Shown here in pieces: positions 34,948-46,162 of a stretch of 64,000 nucleotides of DNA (its first letter is position 1; every line of letters begins with the position of its first letter). Origin of the DNA: Spirochaetales bacterium (GTDB lineage Bacteria; Spirochaetota; Spirochaetia; Treponematales; Treponemataceae); NCBI GenBank assembly GCA_003252395.1, contig QKEL01000007.1, positions 1 to 64,000 of the forward strand, written 5' to 3'. A program made the position numbers and the translations under genes. Under the pieces are notes generated by a model. It saw only the letters and a program-made list of their open reading frames with translations. It was not told the DNA's origin and ran no database searches.

Positions 34948-34991
34948 CGTTCTCGCGCCGTACGCTTTCGTTTGGAAGAAACGATACAAAA

Positions 34992-35031
34992 AAAACGGGC
35001 TACCCGGTAAAACCGTCGGGTAGCCCGTTTT
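34992..35031. terminator. Strong bidirectional terminator
   Basis: AAAACGGGCTACCCG and CGGGTAGCCCGTTTT form a perfect 15-bp stem around a 10-base loop. It serves the small membrane peptide and the convergent gltX. Confidence 0.92.
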
Positions 35032-35061
35032 ATTTTCAACGATCGGCGCCCACGCGGTGGG

Positions 35062-36603
35062 TCAGGAAAACCGCTCCCGAACGGCGCGATCGATTCGTTC
35101 ATTGGCCTTGTCCGGGCCGATCACCTGAATCGAGCCCACCAGGGGCGGGCTCACCCGGCTACCGGTAACGGCCATGCGGATCGGCATCATCAAATCGCCG
35201 AGCTTTACGCCGAGCGATTCCGCCGTGGCGCGGAAAAGGCCGTCGGCCTCTTCTTCACCGAGCCCCCCTATTTTGGATATAACCTCTTTCGCGGCGATCA
35301 GAACCTCACGGGTTTTCGCGGCATCGAGGCGCTTGGGCACTATATCCTCGACGGGCGGGACCGCGGGCTCGTTAAAAATGAAGTTCACCATGAGCGGCGC
35401 GTCGGTCAGGAAATGCAGGCGCTCGCGGACCAACGGCATGGCGCCCATCAGGGTCGCGCGCTGGGCGTCGGTCGGCTTGAGGAGCGTTTCGTCGGCGAAT
35501 CGAAGGCCCGCGGCGGCGCGGTTTTCCGGGGAATTGGCCTCCCCCGCGCCGCAGGAGCCGAGAATGCCCGAATTGGCTATGAAGGGCCAGGTCAGGTCGA
35601 AAAGCTCGGCGTCGGTTTTCAAGCGCATGTACTGACCGTTAAACCACTCCAGCTTTTTATAGTCGAACACCGCCGGGGCCTTGTTTATCTTTTCCATCCG
35701 GAACAGGGAGCCCAATTCTGCCAGCGTGTATAGGTCGCGCCCGTCCTCGTAGGAACAGCCGAGCATCGCCACGTAGTTGATCAGGGCCTCCTTGAGGTAG
35801 CCGTTATTGCGGAACTCGTTGCAGCTCGTCGCGCCGTGCCTCTTCGAGAGCTTCTGCCCGTCCTCTCCCATGACCATGGGAAGGTGGCAATAGTCGGGAT
35901 ATTCCCAACCGAACGCCTTGTACATGATCACGTGAAGGGGCGTGGAGGGAATCCATTCCTGGGCCCGCATGACGTGGGTAATCTTCATGAGGTGATCGTC
36001 CACCACGTTCGCCAGGTGATAGGTAGGGAACCCGTCGCTCTTGAGGAGCACGGGATCGGGGCTCACGTCCTCGTTCTTCCATTCGATATCGCCGAGGAGC
36101 TCGTCGTGGAATTTCGTGGCGCCCTCGAGCGGAACCGCGAGGCGGATCACGTAGGGCTTGCCGGAGTCAAGATTCTCGCGGATTTCCTCCCGCGGGAGGG
36201 AACGGCAGTGCCGATCGTAGCCCAGGGCCGATTTGGCGGCGGTTTGGGCCTTTCGCAGGCCTTCCATGCGCGTTTCGTCGCAAAAGCAATAGTACGCCTG
36301 GCCCTTTTCCACGAGCTCAAGGGCGAATTTCTTGTACAGCTCAAACCGTTTCGATTGCACGTAGGGCTCGAACTCGCCGCCGCGGGGGCCCCCTTCATCC
36401 CATTCAAGGCCGAGCCAGGCGAGGGTATCGTAGAGGTTCCGTTCGTATTCGGGCGAGTATCGGGTCTGATCGGTATCCTCGATGCGCAGGATAAACTTTC
36501 CGCCCGCGGATCTGGCATACAGGTAATTGAAAAGCGCGGTTCTCACACCGCCGATGTGCTGCATTCCCGTGGGGGAAGGCGCGTAACGGACACGTACGTT
36601 CAA
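35062..36603 (-). CDS. gltX: Glutamyl-tRNA synthetase
   Basis: 513 residues, class I enzyme charging tRNA-Glu. HIGH-type motif HIGG at 16-19 in SPTGMQHIGGVRTALFNYLY; KMSKS loop KLSKRHG near residues 250-256. The central CFCD and the C-terminal anticodon-binding helices are present. A modest Gly/Ala insertion (GSCGAGEANSPENRAAAG) lies near residue 350. Single gene, no operon partner. Confidence 0.95.
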   Translation of the reverse strand: MNVRVRYAPSPTGMQHIGGVRTALFNYLYARSAGGKFILRIEDTDQTRYSPEYERNLYDTLAWLGLEWDEGGPRGGEFEPYVQSKRFELYKKFALELVEKGQAYYCFCDETRMEGLRKAQTAAKSALGYDRHCRSLPREEIRENLDSGKPYVIRLAVPLEGATKFHDELLGDIEWKNEDVSPDPVLLKSDGFPTYHLANVVDDHLMKITHVMRAQEWIPSTPLHVIMYKAFGWEYPDYCHLPMVMGEDGQKLSKRHGATSCNEFRNNGYLKEALINYVAMLGCSYEDGRDLYTLAELGSLFRMEKINKAPAVFDYKKLEWFNGQYMRLKTDAELFDLTWPFIANSGILGSCGAGEANSPENRAAAGLRFADETLLKPTDAQRATLMGAMPLVRERLHFLTDAPLMVNFIFNEPAVPPVEDIVPKRLDAAKTREVLIAAKEVISKIGGLGEEEADGLFRATAESLGVKLGDLMMPIRMAVTGSRVSPPLVGSIQVIGPDKANERIDRAVRERFS

Positions 36604-36767
36604 TTCAGGGCTCCTTTGAATACGATATTATAGGTTTTTCCCCTTTCTTGGACAAGCGGAAGGTTTCGCCGCGGTGCGCCTGAAGCAAGTACGCAAAAAA
36701 AACGCATCATCGTTATGGCATCATCCGAAATACCGCATTATAGTAAAGGAGTAATCGGAGGAATTTG

Positions 36768-37163
36768 ATGAAAACACTGATCGCTGAAGACGACTTTACC
36801 TCGAGACTCCTACTTCAGGGAATTCTACAGGCGTATGGTGAATGCCACATCAGCGTGAACGGACTGGAAGCGGTTGAGGCTTTCAGGGCCGCCCTCGAAT
36901 CGGGGAAACCCTACGATCTCGTCTGCCTGGACATTATGATGCCCGAAATGGACGGTCAAGCGGCGTTGAAACGCATCCGCGGCATCGAGGAAGACGCGGG
37001 CATATTCTCCTCCGACGGGGCGAAAATCATCATGACTACCGCGCTGGACGACAAAAAGAATATAATGGGCGCCTTCAAGGAGCAGTGCGACGTGTACCTG
37101 GTCAAACCCATTGACCGAACGAAACTCGTCGAGCAGCTGAAGGCCCTTCGGCTCGTAGACTGA
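36768..37163 (+). CDS. CheY-like single-domain response regulator
   Basis: 131 residues from ATG 36768 (GGAGG nine bases upstream). Receiver fold with acidic pocket EDD (8-10), phosphoacceptor Asp in CLDIMMPEMDG, Thr in TTALDD and Lys in LVKPID. No output domain. The hybrid kinase gene begins ten bases later, so this is a likely phosphorelay partner of that kinase or of the Hpt domain at its end. Confidence 0.88.
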   Translation: MKTLIAEDDFTSRLLLQGILQAYGECHISVNGLEAVEAFRAALESGKPYDLVCLDIMMPEMDGQAALKRIRGIEEDAGIFSSDGAKIIMTTALDDKKNIMGAFKEQCDVYLVKPIDRTKLVEQLKALRLVD

Positions 37164-37172
37164 TTCCCCGCT

Positions 37173-39887
37173 ATGGCGGCGAATCCGGCGCAAAAGCCGA
37201 ACTGGGAATCGGCCTTTGAGGCTATTCCGCTCGGCGTTTTCGAATACGATTGCGTTCACGACACCCACGACGGAAACGAGGCCTTCCGCGCCATAACCGG
37301 GGTTAAGCCCGGCGAGTCGCTTCGCGAGCACGGCTTCCGCATCGAACCGTACGAACTGGAGCGGATACGGTCGCTTTATTCCCACGAGGCGGATGACCGG
37401 CCCTTTCGTCACGAATTCGAGTATCGGCACCCCGACGGGATAACGCGGAGGCTCAGGCTCATGGGCCGCCTGAGGCGGCCCTACCTGGACGGCGCGATCC
37501 TGGACGTAACCGCGACGTGGCTCGCCGATACGGAGACCCTGACCGCGGAATCGCTGGAAAGCCCGCTTTTTGCCCAATTGCCCATAGCCATGGTAGTCAT
37601 AGACCCGGAAACCCACCTCATCGAGCAGGCCAACGAATACGCGGCCAAATTGTGGGGAGGCCCCCTCAGGAACCTCGTGGGGAAACGCTGCTACCACTTA
37701 ATCTGCCCCCATCAGGAGGCGACCTGCCCCGTGTCCGACTTTTCGCTCAACGAGACGAAAAGCAATTTCATTACGGCGAAGGGCGAGCTCGTACAGGTTT
37801 CCAAGACCGTAATGGGCGCCAATATACGGGGACGGCGCAAGATTCTCGAATGCATCGTCGACGTGTCTCCCCTCGCGAAAAAAGAAGAACAGCTGAGGAC
37901 CCTCACCGACCGCCTACGCCTGGCGACCCGCGCGGGCGGCGTGGGAATTTGGGACTACGACTTCGAGCGCGGCGCGGAGGTATGGGACGAGCAGATGTTC
38001 AAGCTTTACGGCATACCCCGCGACGATACGAAGGACGGGTTTCGGCTGTGGGCGGAAGGCATGCACCCCGAGGACCGGGACACCCAACTCGACCTCTTTC
38101 GCACGGTGGTGGAAACCCACGCGGACTACAACGCGGAGTTCCGCGTGGTGTGGCCCGACGGGAGCGTGCATACCATCCGTTCCATGGCCCTCATGCAATT
38201 CGACCGAATGGGAAACCCCACGCACCTCATCGGGACTAACTGGGACATTACCGACCAAAAGACAACCGAAGCGAACCTGATTCGCTATAACATGGAGATG
38301 GAAGCCGCCGGGCTGAGGGCGAACGAGCTGATGCTTCGGGCGGAAACGGCCAACGTGGCGAAAAGCGCCTTCCTGGCGACCATTAGCCACGAAATCAGAA
38401 CGCCGTTGAACGGCATCATCGGCATGAGCGGCCTCCTCCTGGACACGGCCCTCGATCGGGCGCAGCGTCAGTACGCGGAACTTATCAGGTCGGGGGGCAC
38501 GAATCTTCTGGAATTGCTGAACCAGCTGCTGGACCATTCGAAGATAGAGGCGAATAAAATGCTTCTGGAACTTATGGAATTCAGCGTTTCCACCGTCATG
38601 GACGAAACGGTCATGCTCCTCAGCGGACAGGCCAGCCAGAAGGGCCTGAAGATACGCGTCGGTTATTCCCCCGATATGAGCGAAACCCTCGTGGGCGATC
38701 CGGGACGGCTCCGGCAGATTCTCGTAAACCTGGTCGGCAACGCGATTAAGTTTACCGAACGGGGCGAGATTCGGGTATCCGCGAAGAAGGAGAAAACGCA
38801 AGAAAGGGAAATAACCGTCAAGTTCTCCGTTCGGGACACGGGAATCGGCATTCCCGACGACAAAAAGGCCCTCCTCTTTCAGCCTTTCAGCCAACTCGAC
38901 AGCACTAAAACCCGAAAGTACGGCGGCACGGGCCTGGGGCTCGCCATTTCAAAGCAGCTCACCGAACTCATGGGCGGCGAAATCGGCGTGGAGAGCCAAG
39001 AGGGCACGGGCTCGGAATTTTGGTTTACCGCCGTTTTTGAGCTTCCCGAGAAAGAGCCAGGCCGCGACGCAGGCGAAGCGGGGGGTAAAAAGCCCGCGGT
39101 GCGTGAACCGGAGACCGCGAAACCCGCCGAATCGTTTACCCCTGCCCCGGGAGCGCCCTTAAAGGTACTGCTCGCGGAGGACAATCCGACGAACCGGCTC
39201 GTGGCCGAGAAAATTCTCGAAAAGTGCGGGGCGGAAGTCGATTCAGTCGCGAACGGAGCCGAGGCCCTCGACGCCCTTCGCCGGATTTCCTACGACATGC
39301 TCTTCCTGGACTGCAATATGTCGGTTATGGACGGGTACGAAGCCGCGCGAAAGATACGGCGCGGGGAAGCCGCCTCGGAAGCGGGTAAAAGGCTGCCGAT
39401 CATCGCCCTTACCGCCCACACGGGGGAGGAACAGCGGGTCAAGTGCCTTCAGTGCGGGATGGACGAAATGGTATCCAAACCCATCGACGCCCGCAAGATA
39501 GCGGAAGTCATCTCGAACTATGCCCCCGCATACGCGGCGGCGGACCTTTTCGCCCCCGACGCCGTACGCGCCAGGCTGCTCGGCGACGAAAAACTCTTCA
39601 ATAAACTCGTGACCGCGTTTCTGGGAGACGCGCCTAAGAAAATCGACGAGCTCGAGCGGGCGATCCGCGCGGGAGACGCGAAAGGGGCGTCCCGGGCAGC
39701 CCACAGCATCCACGGCGCCGCGCTGAACGTCGGTTCTCGGCGCCTGGCGAAGTGGGCGCTGAAACTGGACAAGACCGTATCGGAAAAAACCTTGGCCGAA
39801 AACCTGGAAAATTACGCGCGATTACGGGATACTTTTAATGAACTACGGAAAGCCCTGCAAAGGTATCGACCGGAGGAAAGCCGATGA
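37173..39887 (+). CDS. Hybrid sensor histidine kinase (PAS x3-HisKA-HATPase-REC-Hpt)
   Basis: 904 residues, cytoplasmic. PAS1 (about 10-115), PAS2 (about 130-235, with Cys-containing [20 protein letters not shown]), PAS3 (about 250-365), coiled coil, HisKA with phospho-His406 in [10 protein letters not shown], HATPase with N, G1 and G2 boxes, REC with Asp713 ([12 protein letters not shown]) and a C-terminal Hpt. The Hpt reads [13 protein letters not shown], with His844 at the phosphorylation position and His847 instead of the usual Lys. Followed, with a four-base overlap, by a REC-kinase gene. A full four-step relay could run inside this protein. Confidence 0.92.
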   Translation: MAANPAQKPNWESAFEAIPLGVFEYDCVHDTHDGNEAFRAITGVKPGESLREHGFRIEPYELERIRSLYSHEADDRPFRHEFEYRHPDGITRRLRLMGRLRRPYLDGAILDVTATWLADTETLTAESLESPLFAQLPIAMVVIDPETHLIEQANEYAAKLWGGPLRNLVGKRCYHLICPHQEATCPVSDFSLNETKSNFITAKGELVQVSKTVMGANIRGRRKILECIVDVSPLAKKEEQLRTLTDRLRLATRAGGVGIWDYDFERGAEVWDEQMFKLYGIPRDDTKDGFRLWAEGMHPEDRDTQLDLFRTVVETHADYNAEFRVVWPDGSVHTIRSMALMQFDRMGNPTHLIGTNWDITDQKTTEANLIRYNMEMEAAGLRANELMLRAETANVAKSAFLATISHEIRTPLNGIIGMSGLLLDTALDRAQRQYAELIRSGGTNLLELLNQLLDHSKIEANKMLLELMEFSVSTVMDETVMLLSGQASQKGLKIRVGYSPDMSETLVGDPGRLRQILVNLVGNAIKFTERGEIRVSAKKEKTQEREITVKFSVRDTGIGIPDDKKALLFQPFSQLDSTKTRKYGGTGLGLAISKQLTELMGGEIGVESQEGTGSEFWFTAVFELPEKEPGRDAGEAGGKKPAVREPETAKPAESFTPAPGAPLKVLLAEDNPTNRLVAEKILEKCGAEVDSVANGAEALDALRRISYDMLFLDCNMSVMDGYEAARKIRRGEAASEAGKRLPIIALTAHTGEEQRVKCLQCGMDEMVSKPIDARKIAEVISNYAPAYAAADLFAPDAVRARLLGDEKLFNKLVTAFLGDAPKKIDELERAIRAGDAKGASRAAHSIHGAALNVGSRRLAKWALKLDKTVSEKTLAENLENYARLRDTFNELRKALQRYRPEESR

Positions 39888-40921
39888 GAATACTCGTGGC
39901 CGACGACGACGTTGCGTCCAGAACCATTTTGACGATGCTCCTCGAAAAAAACGGGCACTCCGTGCATACGTGCGACAACGGGACGGAAGCGCTGGAACTC
40001 CTGACGAGGGCCGACCACCCCGAACTGGCGATCCTCGATTGGCTCATGCCCGGCCTTGACGGCATCGAGGTATGCCAGAGGCTGAGAGCCGCCGAGCGGG
40101 ACCTGCCCGTCTACGTAATCATGCTGACCATCAAGGGCGAGAAGAACGATATCGTGCGGGGACTCGATTCGGGGGCGAACGATTACATTTCCAAGCCTTA
40201 CGATCCCGGCGAGCTGCATGCGCGTATCCTCGCGGGAGAGCGGATCATAGGCCTCCAAAAAGAGCTGAAAAAGAGGGCCGACGAGGCCATTGACAGCGAA
40301 TTGCGCATTAAGGCCCTCCTCAGCGAAAAGGAAACCCTTCTTTTCGAGATTCACAGCAGGGTAAAAAACAATCTGCAAACCATTTCGAACATGCTCACGC
40401 TGCAGGCGGAGACACTGCAGGATCCCAAGGCCTCCCTCGCGCTTCACAATACCATCGCGCGGATCGCGAACATGGGAATACTCCATGACCGCCTCTACCG
40501 GAACGGGACTGCGGAAACGCTCTCGGTCAAGTCGTACGTCGAGCAACTCGTCTCGAACATCGCGGGGCTGTACCCGGACCACAAGAAGGTATCCTTCGAT
40601 TACGACATCTCGGACTTCCCGGTGAATACGGCCCAAATATCCAAGATCGGGATGATCATCAACGAGCTCGTGATGAATTCCATGGAGTACGCGTTCAAGG
40701 GCAGGGACTCGGGAGAGGTTCTCATTTCCATCCGGAAGCAGGACGGGTTTATCCGCCTGGGCTTCGCGGACAACGGCAACGGGCTCCCCGAAACGGTGGA
40801 TACGGAAAATCCCGAAACCTTCGGACTGCGGCTGGTACGCGGCATGTGCCGCCAGCTGAACGGCACGTTCACCGTGGACCGGACGGGGGGAAGCGGCTAT
40901 AAATTCAATTTCGCGGGGTAA
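39884..40921 (+). CDS. Response regulator fused to HisKA_2 histidine kinase
   Basis: 345 residues. REC domain with Asp52 (LAILDWLMPGLDG) and EKNDIVRGLDSGANDYISKP, then a HisKA_2/HWE-like kinase: phospho-His157 in FEIHSRVKNNLQTISNMLTL, HATPase with MIINELVMNSMEYAF and FGLRLVRGMCRQL. Its ATG overlaps the stop of the hybrid kinase (ATGA), so it receives phosphate or a signal directly from that neighbour. The kinase can feed CheY-like partners at 36768 or within the che operon 120 bp downstream. Confidence 0.9.
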   Translation: MRILVADDDVASRTILTMLLEKNGHSVHTCDNGTEALELLTRADHPELAILDWLMPGLDGIEVCQRLRAAERDLPVYVIMLTIKGEKNDIVRGLDSGANDYISKPYDPGELHARILAGERIIGLQKELKKRADEAIDSELRIKALLSEKETLLFEIHSRVKNNLQTISNMLTLQAETLQDPKASLALHNTIARIANMGILHDRLYRNGTAETLSVKSYVEQLVSNIAGLYPDHKKVSFDYDISDFPVNTAQISKIGMIINELVMNSMEYAFKGRDSGEVLISIRKQDGFIRLGFADNGNGLPETVDTENPETFGLRLVRGMCRQLNGTFTVDRTGGSGYKFNFAG

Positions 40922-41042
40922 TGGCGGAACGAACTTATTATATCTATAAAAATAGTTTGCAAATCCCGCGCGAATGCTCAATGATTATTGTATCGGCGGC
41001 ACGGTGACCGCCGGATAGATTCCAAGGAGATAACAAAATACG
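40922..41042. promoter_or_regulatory. Leader of the chemosensory operon
   Basis: 121 bp with an AT-rich block and CGGCGG/CCGCCG inverted arms (near 40995). AAGGAG lies about 15 bases before the cheA ATG, a long spacing. No promoter can be assigned with confidence; transcription may also read through from the upstream kinases. Confidence 0.4.
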
Positions 41043-43319
41043 ATGGGCGCCCCGCTTGACGACGAGACGAAAGAAATTATCGTGTCCTTTATCGAGGAAG
41101 GATACGAGCGATTGGACGACGCCGAGAACCAGCTATCGAAGCTTGAGGAAAGCGATGACAAGACGGCGAAGCTCAATTCGGTTTTCCGGCTTTTCCACTC
41201 GGTCAAGGGTTCCGCGGGCTATCTCGGATTCGACCATATCAAGCGACTGACCCATGTCGCGGAAACCCTTCTCGACGCCTTTCTCAAGGAACATTACGAG
41301 CCGACCCCGGATTCCGTCGACGCGGTATTCCGTACCATCGACGTACTGCGAGGCCTTATCGCCACGGTGGAAAAAACCTGGTCGGATTCCGACGGGGAAA
41401 GCGCGGCCCACGCGCAGGCGGACGCCATCGAGGGCGTAATCGCCTCGCTGAAGGGAACCCCCGCTCCCGAAAAGGAACCGATACCGGAAGCGGTCGCGGC
41501 CGCCGAACCGACCGGCGCGGCTGCGATGCCGAACGAGGTCCGCCTGACCTCCCTCGTTTCCCGGGATATGGTCGAGCGCTTTATCGGCGAATGCGCCGAT
41601 ACCGTGGACGCGACGGAGCGGATCGCGCTCTCCCTGGAAAACGGCAAGGTTGAAACCGAAAAGGTGAACGATATCTTCCGGGCCGTCCATACCATCAAGG
41701 GCAATTCCGGGTTTTTCGGCTATCTCCTGCTCGAAAGCTCGTGCATGGAAATGGAAAGCCTCCTGGACGACGCCCGAAAGTCGGCGGCTGCCGTTACCGA
41801 GCCCTTTATCAACAAGGCAATCAAATTCATAGACCGCCTGCGCGGTATCCTTTCGAGCGTGGATATACGGGAAGGAGACGGGTCGGCCGAAACGCCGGGA
41901 CCGATCGAGAGCCAAACCGCCCCGAAGCCCGCCCCGGCCGGGAACGACGGCTACAAAACCCTCGGCGAAATTCTCGTGAGCATGGGGGCGGTCGATAGCG
42001 AACAGGTAGACGAGGCCCTGAAAGAACAGGTGAGGCCCCTCGGGGAAATCCTCGTCGATAAGGGCGTGGTGGACCGACAGGTCGTGGACACGGCGCTCAG
42101 GGAGCAGCAAAGCCAGGCGGCCGCCGCCGAGGTCACGGACCGCCACGAGGTGGTACGCCGGGAAATCAGGGTGGACACCGCGAAGCTGGACAAGCTGTTC
42201 GAATTGGTCGGCGAGCTTATCACCGCCGAAGCCATGGTGCTCAATAGCCCGGACCTCGCGGGGCTCAAGCTAGACAACTTCGGGAAATCCTACGCGCGAC
42301 TGACCAAAATAAGCCGGGAGATTCAGGAAACCACCATGATGATCCGCATGATTCCCCTGGACGGACTGTTCCAGAAAATGCGGCGCCTGGTCAGGGACCT
42401 TTCCCGAAAATTCGACAAGCCCATAGACTTTATCGTTTCCGGCCAGGATACGGAAATGGACAAAAACGTGATCGAGCAGGTCGCGGACCCCCTCGTGCAC
42501 ATTCTCAGAAACGCGATCGATCACGGCATCGAGTCCCGCGCGGAACGGGCTTCCCGGGGAAAGCCGGAAACGGGCACCGTGCGGCTCAACGCGAAATACG
42601 AGGGCTCTGATATTTGGATTACCATCAAGGACGACGGCGCGGGCCTGCACCGGGACCGAATTCTCGCGAAGGCGGCCGAGCGCGGGCTTCTCAAAGGCGA
42701 CGGCGCGGCCATGAGCGACTCGGAGGTATGGCAATATATCTTTGAGCCCGGCTTTTCAACGGCCGCCGCGGTTTCCGAGGTTTCCGGAAGGGGCGTCGGG
42801 CTCGACGTGGTCAAGAAAAACCTGGAGCGAATCCACGGCAGGATCGACATTTTCACGTCGCCCGGAATCGGAACCGAATTCGTGCTGGTCATTCCCCTGA
42901 CCATGGCGATCATCGACGGCATTACCGTCAGGGTCGGCCAAAACCGGTACTCGTTGCCCCTGGGCGACATTATCGAGTTCGTCAAGGTGAGCCGGGCGCA
43001 GCTCACGCGAACCGATTCCGAGGGAGACACGGTAAATATCCGCCAGGAGTTTTTGCCGCTCATTAAGCTATCGGAGGTTTTTCGCGTACGGGACGGAGAA
43101 ACCGACCCGACCAAGGGGATCATTATTATAGTGCAGAACAACGGAAGAAAGGCCTGTCTCCTTATCGACGAGGTAGTGGGCAACCAACAGATAGTCGTAA
43201 AGTCCCTTTCCGAGTATTTGGGCAAGGTAGACGGGATTTCGGGATGCAGCATTCTCGGGGACGGGAGCGTAAGCTTTATCGTCGACACGGGCAGGCTGCT
43301 GACCATGAAACTGGATTGA
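41043..43319 (+). CDS. cheA: CheA histidine kinase with two Hpt domains and a MshEN-like insert
   Basis: 758 residues, the kinase of the chemoreceptor array. Hpt1 with His52 ([13 protein letters not shown]), Hpt2 with His216 ([12 protein letters not shown]), then two short repeats, 305-330 and 332-355, of the form LGEILVxxGxVxxxxVxxALxEQ. These resemble the N-terminal MshEN/T2SSE_N fold rather than any CheA domain. Dimerisation helices, HATPase ([21 protein letters not shown]), and CheW-like P5 follow. There is no obvious P2. It heads a ten-gene operon. Confidence 0.94.
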   Translation: MGAPLDDETKEIIVSFIEEGYERLDDAENQLSKLEESDDKTAKLNSVFRLFHSVKGSAGYLGFDHIKRLTHVAETLLDAFLKEHYEPTPDSVDAVFRTIDVLRGLIATVEKTWSDSDGESAAHAQADAIEGVIASLKGTPAPEKEPIPEAVAAAEPTGAAAMPNEVRLTSLVSRDMVERFIGECADTVDATERIALSLENGKVETEKVNDIFRAVHTIKGNSGFFGYLLLESSCMEMESLLDDARKSAAAVTEPFINKAIKFIDRLRGILSSVDIREGDGSAETPGPIESQTAPKPAPAGNDGYKTLGEILVSMGAVDSEQVDEALKEQVRPLGEILVDKGVVDRQVVDTALREQQSQAAAAEVTDRHEVVRREIRVDTAKLDKLFELVGELITAEAMVLNSPDLAGLKLDNFGKSYARLTKISREIQETTMMIRMIPLDGLFQKMRRLVRDLSRKFDKPIDFIVSGQDTEMDKNVIEQVADPLVHILRNAIDHGIESRAERASRGKPETGTVRLNAKYEGSDIWITIKDDGAGLHRDRILAKAAERGLLKGDGAAMSDSEVWQYIFEPGFSTAAAVSEVSGRGVGLDVVKKNLERIHGRIDIFTSPGIGTEFVLVIPLTMAIIDGITVRVGQNRYSLPLGDIIEFVKVSRAQLTRTDSEGDTVNIRQEFLPLIKLSEVFRVRDGETDPTKGIIIIVQNNGRKACLLIDEVVGNQQIVVKSLSEYLGKVDGISGCSILGDGSVSFIVDTGRLLTMKLD

Positions 43320-43341
43320 TCGGCTTTTAAGGAGGAATTAT

Positions 43342-46146
43342 ATGAAAATAATGGCAAAATTGCTCACGGCCTTCTTGGGAGTGGCGTTTATCTGCGGGGT
43401 GATCGGTACGTTCGCCATCGGCATGATCGGCAGCCTCGACTCGACCATCATGGAAATGAACACGAAGACGATCCCCTCGATCGCCTATCTCGATACCATA
43501 TCGAAGGAATTCAGGACGATACTCGGAACGGTCCAGAACCTCGCCAACCCCCGGGGGGGCTATACTCCCGGCTATATCGACGAGCAGTTGGCGGCCATAG
43601 ACGCGAGCCGGGCGAAGTACCGCCCGGTAATGGACCTATACGACGCGCTCCCCAAAACCGCGGAGGAACAAATTCTGTGGAATGCCGTTAAGGACACGCT
43701 CACCTCGGGGGCCGCCTATACCAATACCACGGTAGAACTGACGAAAAAGGTCCTTTCCCTGCCCACGGCGGAGGAAATTGAGGCGCAATACGATCAGGTG
43801 AACGCCCACGTATTCGGGCCCGACCGCAAGGCGTTCACCACGCTCTTCGATAACCTGGAAAAAAACGTGGCGTACGTTTCCGACTACTACGGGACCCAAA
43901 TGGCGCTCAAGGCGAATAAGACCGGTGACTTCGCGAAGGCCTCCATGGTAGCCATTACCCTCGCCGGCCTCGCGCTCGCCGTCGCCCTCGGCATTATTTT
44001 CGGCAATTCGATGAGCGCGACGGTAAAGAAAGCGGTGGCGGCGCTGGAAAAGATCGCCCAGGGAGACATGAACGCGAAGCTTTCCCTCCGCGGAAAGGAC
44101 GAATTCCAGCAGGTAGCGCGTGCGATAGACACCGTGACCGGCACCATCTCGGCGATGATAGCGGAGGCGGAACGGCTCACGGCGGCCGCGGTGGCCGGAA
44201 GGCTCACGGTGCGCGGCGAGGCCGACAAATTCTCCGGCGGGTACCGCGACGTGGTCAACGGCGTAAACTCGGTCATGAACGCCCTGGTCGGTTTCCTGGA
44301 CAACATGCCGAACCCCGCCATGATCATAAACCGCGATTACGAGGTTCAATACATGAACAAGGCCGGCGCCGCCCTCGGTAACGCCGAAGCGGACGATCTC
44401 GTTCGGGCGCGGCGCAAATGCTTCGACTTTTTCCACACCTCGGATTGCAGAACCCAAAATTGCGCCTGTACCCGGGCCATGCAGCTTAATAGCCAGCAAA
44501 ACTCGGAAACCGAGGCGCGGCCGCTTACCGAGACCTTCGATATCGCCTACACCGGCGTTCCGATCCTTTCCCGAACGGGAGAAACCATCGGCGCCTTCGA
44601 GGTTATCGTCGACCAGACCATGATCAAGAAGGCGGAACGGAAAATGAACAAGATAGCGGCGTTCCAGAACGAGGAAATCGCCCGGCTCAAGGGAAACCTC
44701 CAGAAAATAGCCCAGGGCAACCTCGACTGCGATTTCGCCGTATCCGCGGCCGACGAAGACACGAAGGATACCGCCGAGCTTTTCATGAGCATTTCCGGCG
44801 CCCTCAGCCAATCGGTGCGGGCCATCGAGGCCCTCGTCGCCGACGCGGACATGCTCGCCGAGGCGGCGGTGGCGGGCGCCCTGCAGACCCGCGCGGACGA
44901 AACCCGCCATCTGGGCGACTACCAAAAGATCATCTCCGGTTTCAACCGTACGCTGGACCTGGTGATCGCGCCGATCAACGAGACCATCGCGGTGTTCAAG
45001 CGCCTGGCGGAAGGGGACCTGACCCAAGCCATGGTCGGCGACTACCGGGGCGATTTCGACGTGCTCAAAACGGCGCTCAACGAATCGCTGAGGTCCATCA
45101 ACGATACCCTCGCGCAGATCAATATCGCCGTGGACCAGGTCGCCGAAGGTTCCGTCCAGGTTTCGCAGGCGAGCCAGTCCCTCTCGCAAGGCGCCTCGGA
45201 GCAGGCCTCGTCGCTGGAGGAGATCACCTCTTCCACCACGGAAATAGCGAGCCAGACGAAGCAGAATACCGAGAACGCCCTGAGGATGAACGACCTCGCG
45301 CGTTCGGCCCAGGAAAACGCGACGAACGGGAACGGGCAAATGAAGGAACTCGTGTCCGCCATGAACGATATCAACACCAGCGCAGAGGAGATCAAGAAGG
45401 TCGTCAAAACCATCGACGATATTTCCTTCCAGATCAACCTGCTCGCGTTGAACGCCAACGTCGAGGCAGCCCGGGCGGGAAAATACGGCAAGGGCTTCGC
45501 GGTGGTCGCCGAGGAGGTGCGAAACCTCGCGGTGAGAAGCGCGGAGTCGGTGAAGGACACGACCCGAATGGTGGAAGAGGCTATCACGAACATCCAAAGG
45601 GGAAACGAGCTCGTGGACAGCACAGCCAACCAGCTTGACCAGATCGTCGCGGGCGCGTCGCAGGTATCGGAAATCGCGGAAGAAGTCGCGACGGCGGGAC
45701 GGGAACAAACCCAGGGCCTGGAGCAGATATCGTTAGGCCTTACCCAGATAGACCAGGTTACCCAGAGCAATACCGCCAGCGCCGAACAGAGCGCGTCGGC
45801 GTCGGAAGAGCTTTCGTCCCAGGCCCAACAGGTCAAGGCCATGCTCGCGCGGTTCAAGATCGCCTCGGAAGAGCGAACCATGGGCGGCGCGGGAAACGCG
45901 GAGCTATTGGCCATGCTCCGGGCGGAGCTTGCCCAGCGCGGCATTCGCCACGAGAGCGCGGGCGAGAAAGTCCCCGCGGTAGCCAGAAAGCCCGGCGCGA
46001 CGCAGGGACGGCCAACGGCGCCCGCGCGCCCGGCGCCGGGCCGGGCGGGCGCCGCCGGCAACGTACTCTCGTCCAGCGGCAGGACCGGGCCGGTGAACCC
46101 GGCCGACATTATCTCGCTGGACGACGACAACTTCGGAAAATTCTGA
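43342..46146 (+). CDS. Methyl-accepting chemotaxis protein with PAS domain
   Basis: 934 residues. Helix 1 (7-30), a short periplasmic four-helix bundle, helix 2 (about 197-216), HAMP modules and a PAS domain (about 322-430) with a Cys-rich [23 protein letters not shown] further HAMP-like coil and the MCP signalling hairpin follow; the tip contains [17 protein letters not shown]. The C-terminus is an Ala/Pro linker ending DDDNFGKF, matching the x-aromatic-x-x-aromatic pentapeptide used to tether CheR/CheB. TAAGGAGG precedes the ATG. It is the only receptor in the operon. Confidence 0.93.
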   Translation: MKIMAKLLTAFLGVAFICGVIGTFAIGMIGSLDSTIMEMNTKTIPSIAYLDTISKEFRTILGTVQNLANPRGGYTPGYIDEQLAAIDASRAKYRPVMDLYDALPKTAEEQILWNAVKDTLTSGAAYTNTTVELTKKVLSLPTAEEIEAQYDQVNAHVFGPDRKAFTTLFDNLEKNVAYVSDYYGTQMALKANKTGDFAKASMVAITLAGLALAVALGIIFGNSMSATVKKAVAALEKIAQGDMNAKLSLRGKDEFQQVARAIDTVTGTISAMIAEAERLTAAAVAGRLTVRGEADKFSGGYRDVVNGVNSVMNALVGFLDNMPNPAMIINRDYEVQYMNKAGAALGNAEADDLVRARRKCFDFFHTSDCRTQNCACTRAMQLNSQQNSETEARPLTETFDIAYTGVPILSRTGETIGAFEVIVDQTMIKKAERKMNKIAAFQNEEIARLKGNLQKIAQGNLDCDFAVSAADEDTKDTAELFMSISGALSQSVRAIEALVADADMLAEAAVAGALQTRADETRHLGDYQKIISGFNRTLDLVIAPINETIAVFKRLAEGDLTQAMVGDYRGDFDVLKTALNESLRSINDTLAQINIAVDQVAEGSVQVSQASQSLSQGASEQASSLEEITSSTTEIASQTKQNTENALRMNDLARSAQENATNGNGQMKELVSAMNDINTSAEEIKKVVKTIDDISFQINLLALNANVEAARAGKYGKGFAVVAEEVRNLAVRSAESVKDTTRMVEEAITNIQRGNELVDSTANQLDQIVAGASQVSEIAEEVATAGREQTQGLEQISLGLTQIDQVTQSNTASAEQSASASEELSSQAQQVKAMLARFKIASEERTMGGAGNAELLAMLRAELAQRGIRHESAGEKVPAVARKPGATQGRPTAPARPAPGRAGAAGNVLSSSGRTGPVNPADIISLDDDNFGKF

Positions 46147-46162
46147 CTAAAGGAAGGGCGTC

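Noticed and set aside
34785..35168. Longer rightward frame overlapping the small membrane peptide and the terminator
   Set aside because: It runs through a strong terminator and into the antisense strand of gltX, and it ends in a Pro/Arg-rich tail. The 43-residue frame in another phase fits the ribosome site and helix better.
43636..45708. 690-codon open frame antisense to the MCP
   Set aside because: Same reason: antisense to a well-supported receptor gene, with low-complexity Arg/Gly/Val/His content and no ribosome site.
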